A stretch of DNA of 6,300 nucleotides from Abditibacteriota bacterium (GTDB lineage: Bacteria > Armatimonadota > UBA5829): the NCBI GenBank assembly GCA_017958015.1, contig JAGDDM010000137.1:1-6300 (forward strand). Direction: 5' to 3'. Of this stretch, positions 5,496 through 6,300 are shown piece by piece. Within the stretch, counting starts at the first letter, position 1; every line of letters starts with the position of its first letter. Below the pieces are notes generated by a model, which was given only the letters and a program-made list of their open reading frames with translations, searched no databases and was not told the DNA's origin. A program made the position numbers and the translations under genes.

Positions 5496-6300
5496 GCTAT
5501 TTCCTCTATCGAAAATTGTTGTACGACCGATTCGAGTCGCCCGAGTTCCGCCGCAATAAGTTTTGCTACCGCTTCTATAAGCGGAACAACAACAGAATTC
5601 CCAAATTGCTTATAGGCTTGAGTATCGGAAACAGGTATCTTAAAGGTATCGGGAAACCCCTGCAATCTCGCACATTCGCGGGGCGTTAATCGTCGAGGAT
5701 TTTTGTCACCTTGAGCAATCAAAATCTCCGAACCGTCTTTGTAATATCGTGCACTGAGTGTTCGCGCCACACCGTTCACTGGTGCGACCCCATATCCAAA
5801 CCCGTGACCAGCGGCTTTGTGCTTCGCAGCGTAATCTTGCAAATAATTCCACAATTTATCCGAAAGCGTATATTTTTCGTCTATCTCAGTTTCGAGAATA
5901 TCCGCCACAACTGGTTTGGGTTCTTTGGGAACAATATTGAACTTAAATCGAATATTCTCGGGAATATACCGTTTGCGGTCAAACCCCACAATTAAAATTC
6001 TCTCCCGATGTTGCGGAACAAACGCCTGACCATCGATAACTTTATAAAAAACCTCATAGTCGAGTTCATCCAAAGCCTCGCAAATCACCTTAAACGTGCG
6101 TCCACCATCGTGACTTCGCAAATTTTTAACGTTTTCAAGCAAAAACGCCTTTGGCCGCTTTGCCTTTAAAATGCGACAGACATCGAAAAACAAAGTACCC
6201 TGCGTTTTATCCTCAAAGCCAGTAGCACGACCCATACTCTGTTTCTTTGATACACCAGCGATGGAAAAAGGCTGACACGGAAAACCCGCCACAAGAATAT
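5492..6300 (-). CDS. Dcm/M.EcoRII-type DNA (cytosine-5) methyltransferase, N-terminus outside window
   Basis: The last 267 codons from position 6292, plus the codons IL before them, are visible, and the frame runs off the right edge. Motif IV is present as GFPCQPFS with the catalytic Cys codon at 6277-6275, motif VI as ENVKNL, motif VIII as QHRERILIVGF, motif IX as RRLTPRECARLQGF, and motif X as QAYKQFGNSVVVP. The target-recognition region contains GHGFGYGV and RTLSARYYKDGSEILI, which I recognise as very close to E. coli Dcm and M.EcoRII. The predicted reaction is therefore SAM-dependent methylation of the internal C of CCWGG, protecting host DNA from the adjoining endonuclease. Motif I (SAM binding) and any N-terminal regulatory domain lie beyond the window, so completeness and promoter cannot be judged. 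The gene ends with TGA in a 4-nt ATGA overlap with the endonuclease, the position where enteric dcm genes have vsr. Confidence 0.93.
   Translation of the reverse strand, partial: ILVAGFPCQPFSIAGVSKKQSMGRATGFEDKTQGTLFFDVCRILKAKRPKAFLLENVKNLRSHDGGRTFKVICEALDELDYEVFYKVIDGQAFVPQHRERILIVGFDRKRYIPENIRFKFNIVPKEPKPVVADILETEIDEKYTLSDKLWNYLQDYAAKHKAAGHGFGYGVAPVNGVARTLSARYYKDGSEILIAQGDKNPRRLTPRECARLQGFPDTFKIPVSDTQAYKQFGNSVVVPLIEAVAKLIAAELGRLESVVQQFSIEEIA
5501..5506 (-). promoter_or_regulatory. Ribosome binding site of the endonuclease, inside the methyltransferase gene
   Basis: Read on the - strand this is GAGGAA; its GAGG core lies 7 nt before ATG 5495, within the last codons of the methyltransferase. 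Together with the ATGA overlap it supports translational coupling, so the endonuclease is made from the same message as, and after, the methylase. Confidence 0.75.

Larger units (their letters stand above)
4313..6300. other. AT-rich acquired segment carrying a type II restriction-modification unit
   Basis: Base composition drops abruptly from roughly 57-60% G+C in most hand-counted lines on the left to about 38-45% here. The change coincides with the 7-bp gap between the endonuclease stop and the phosphoesterase start. Codons on this side often end in A or T, unlike the C/G-ending codons of the three left-hand genes. Both genes inside belong to one R-M system, a typical cargo of horizontal transfer. 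The right boundary is outside the window, and I saw no transposase, integrase, tRNA or terminal repeat. Confidence 0.65.

Noticed and set aside
5569..5584. Inverted repeat CCGCTT-CTAT-AAGCGG within the methyltransferase 3' end, about 75-90 bp upstream of the endonuclease start
   Set aside because: It is a 6-bp stem within conserved coding sequence (motif X region), with no T-run and no promoter-like element nearby. Chance is sufficient; it is not a credible operator or terminator.

Overview
The window joins two kinds of DNA. Positions 1 to about 4312 are GC-rich: lines I counted by hand run about 50-60% G+C. They carry carbohydrate-related and housekeeping-type genes. Positions about 4313 to 6300 are clearly AT-richer (about 38-45% in counted lines) and carry a type II restriction-modification pair. 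A secreted NPCBM-GH36 enzyme next to a large SGNH esterase, in a moderately GC-rich genome, suggests an uncultured glycan-degrading bacterium of the Lentisphaerota/Verrucomicrobiota/Planctomycetota type. That placement is an inference from style, not from a marker gene.

Layout: (1) 1-905, + strand, the 3' part of an SGNH/GDSL hydrolase whose N-terminus lies off the left edge. (2) 944-3433, + strand, a complete secreted GH36-type alpha-galactosidase with an N-terminal NPCBM domain, preceded by a consensus extended -10 promoter and a strong ribosome binding site. (3) 3445-3471, a compact bidirectional terminator between convergent genes. (4) 3470-4312, - strand, a membrane-anchored YkuE/YaeI-type metallophosphoesterase. 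(5) 4320-5495, - strand, an EcoRII-type restriction endonuclease. (6) 5492-6300, - strand, a Dcm/M.EcoRII-type cytosine-5 methyltransferase cut by the right edge. No RNA gene, CRISPR array or insertion sequence was seen. The only gaps between genes are 38, 36 and 7 bp.

How the genes work together: the esterase and the alpha-galactosidase probably act on the same polysaccharide or glycan, removing acyl groups and alpha-linked galactose-type sugars. The methyltransferase and endonuclease form a tandem, 4-nt-overlapping M-R unit predicted to act on CCWGG. The unit looks horizontally acquired and abuts the start of the metallophosphoesterase gene, which may now depend on the R-M transcript. The R-M families are known. 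The interesting parts are the tandem overlapping architecture, the sharp junction with the phosphoesterase, a possible tail-fibre-like segment on the esterase, and the almost leaderless promoter of the glycosidase. I see no convincing wholly new system.
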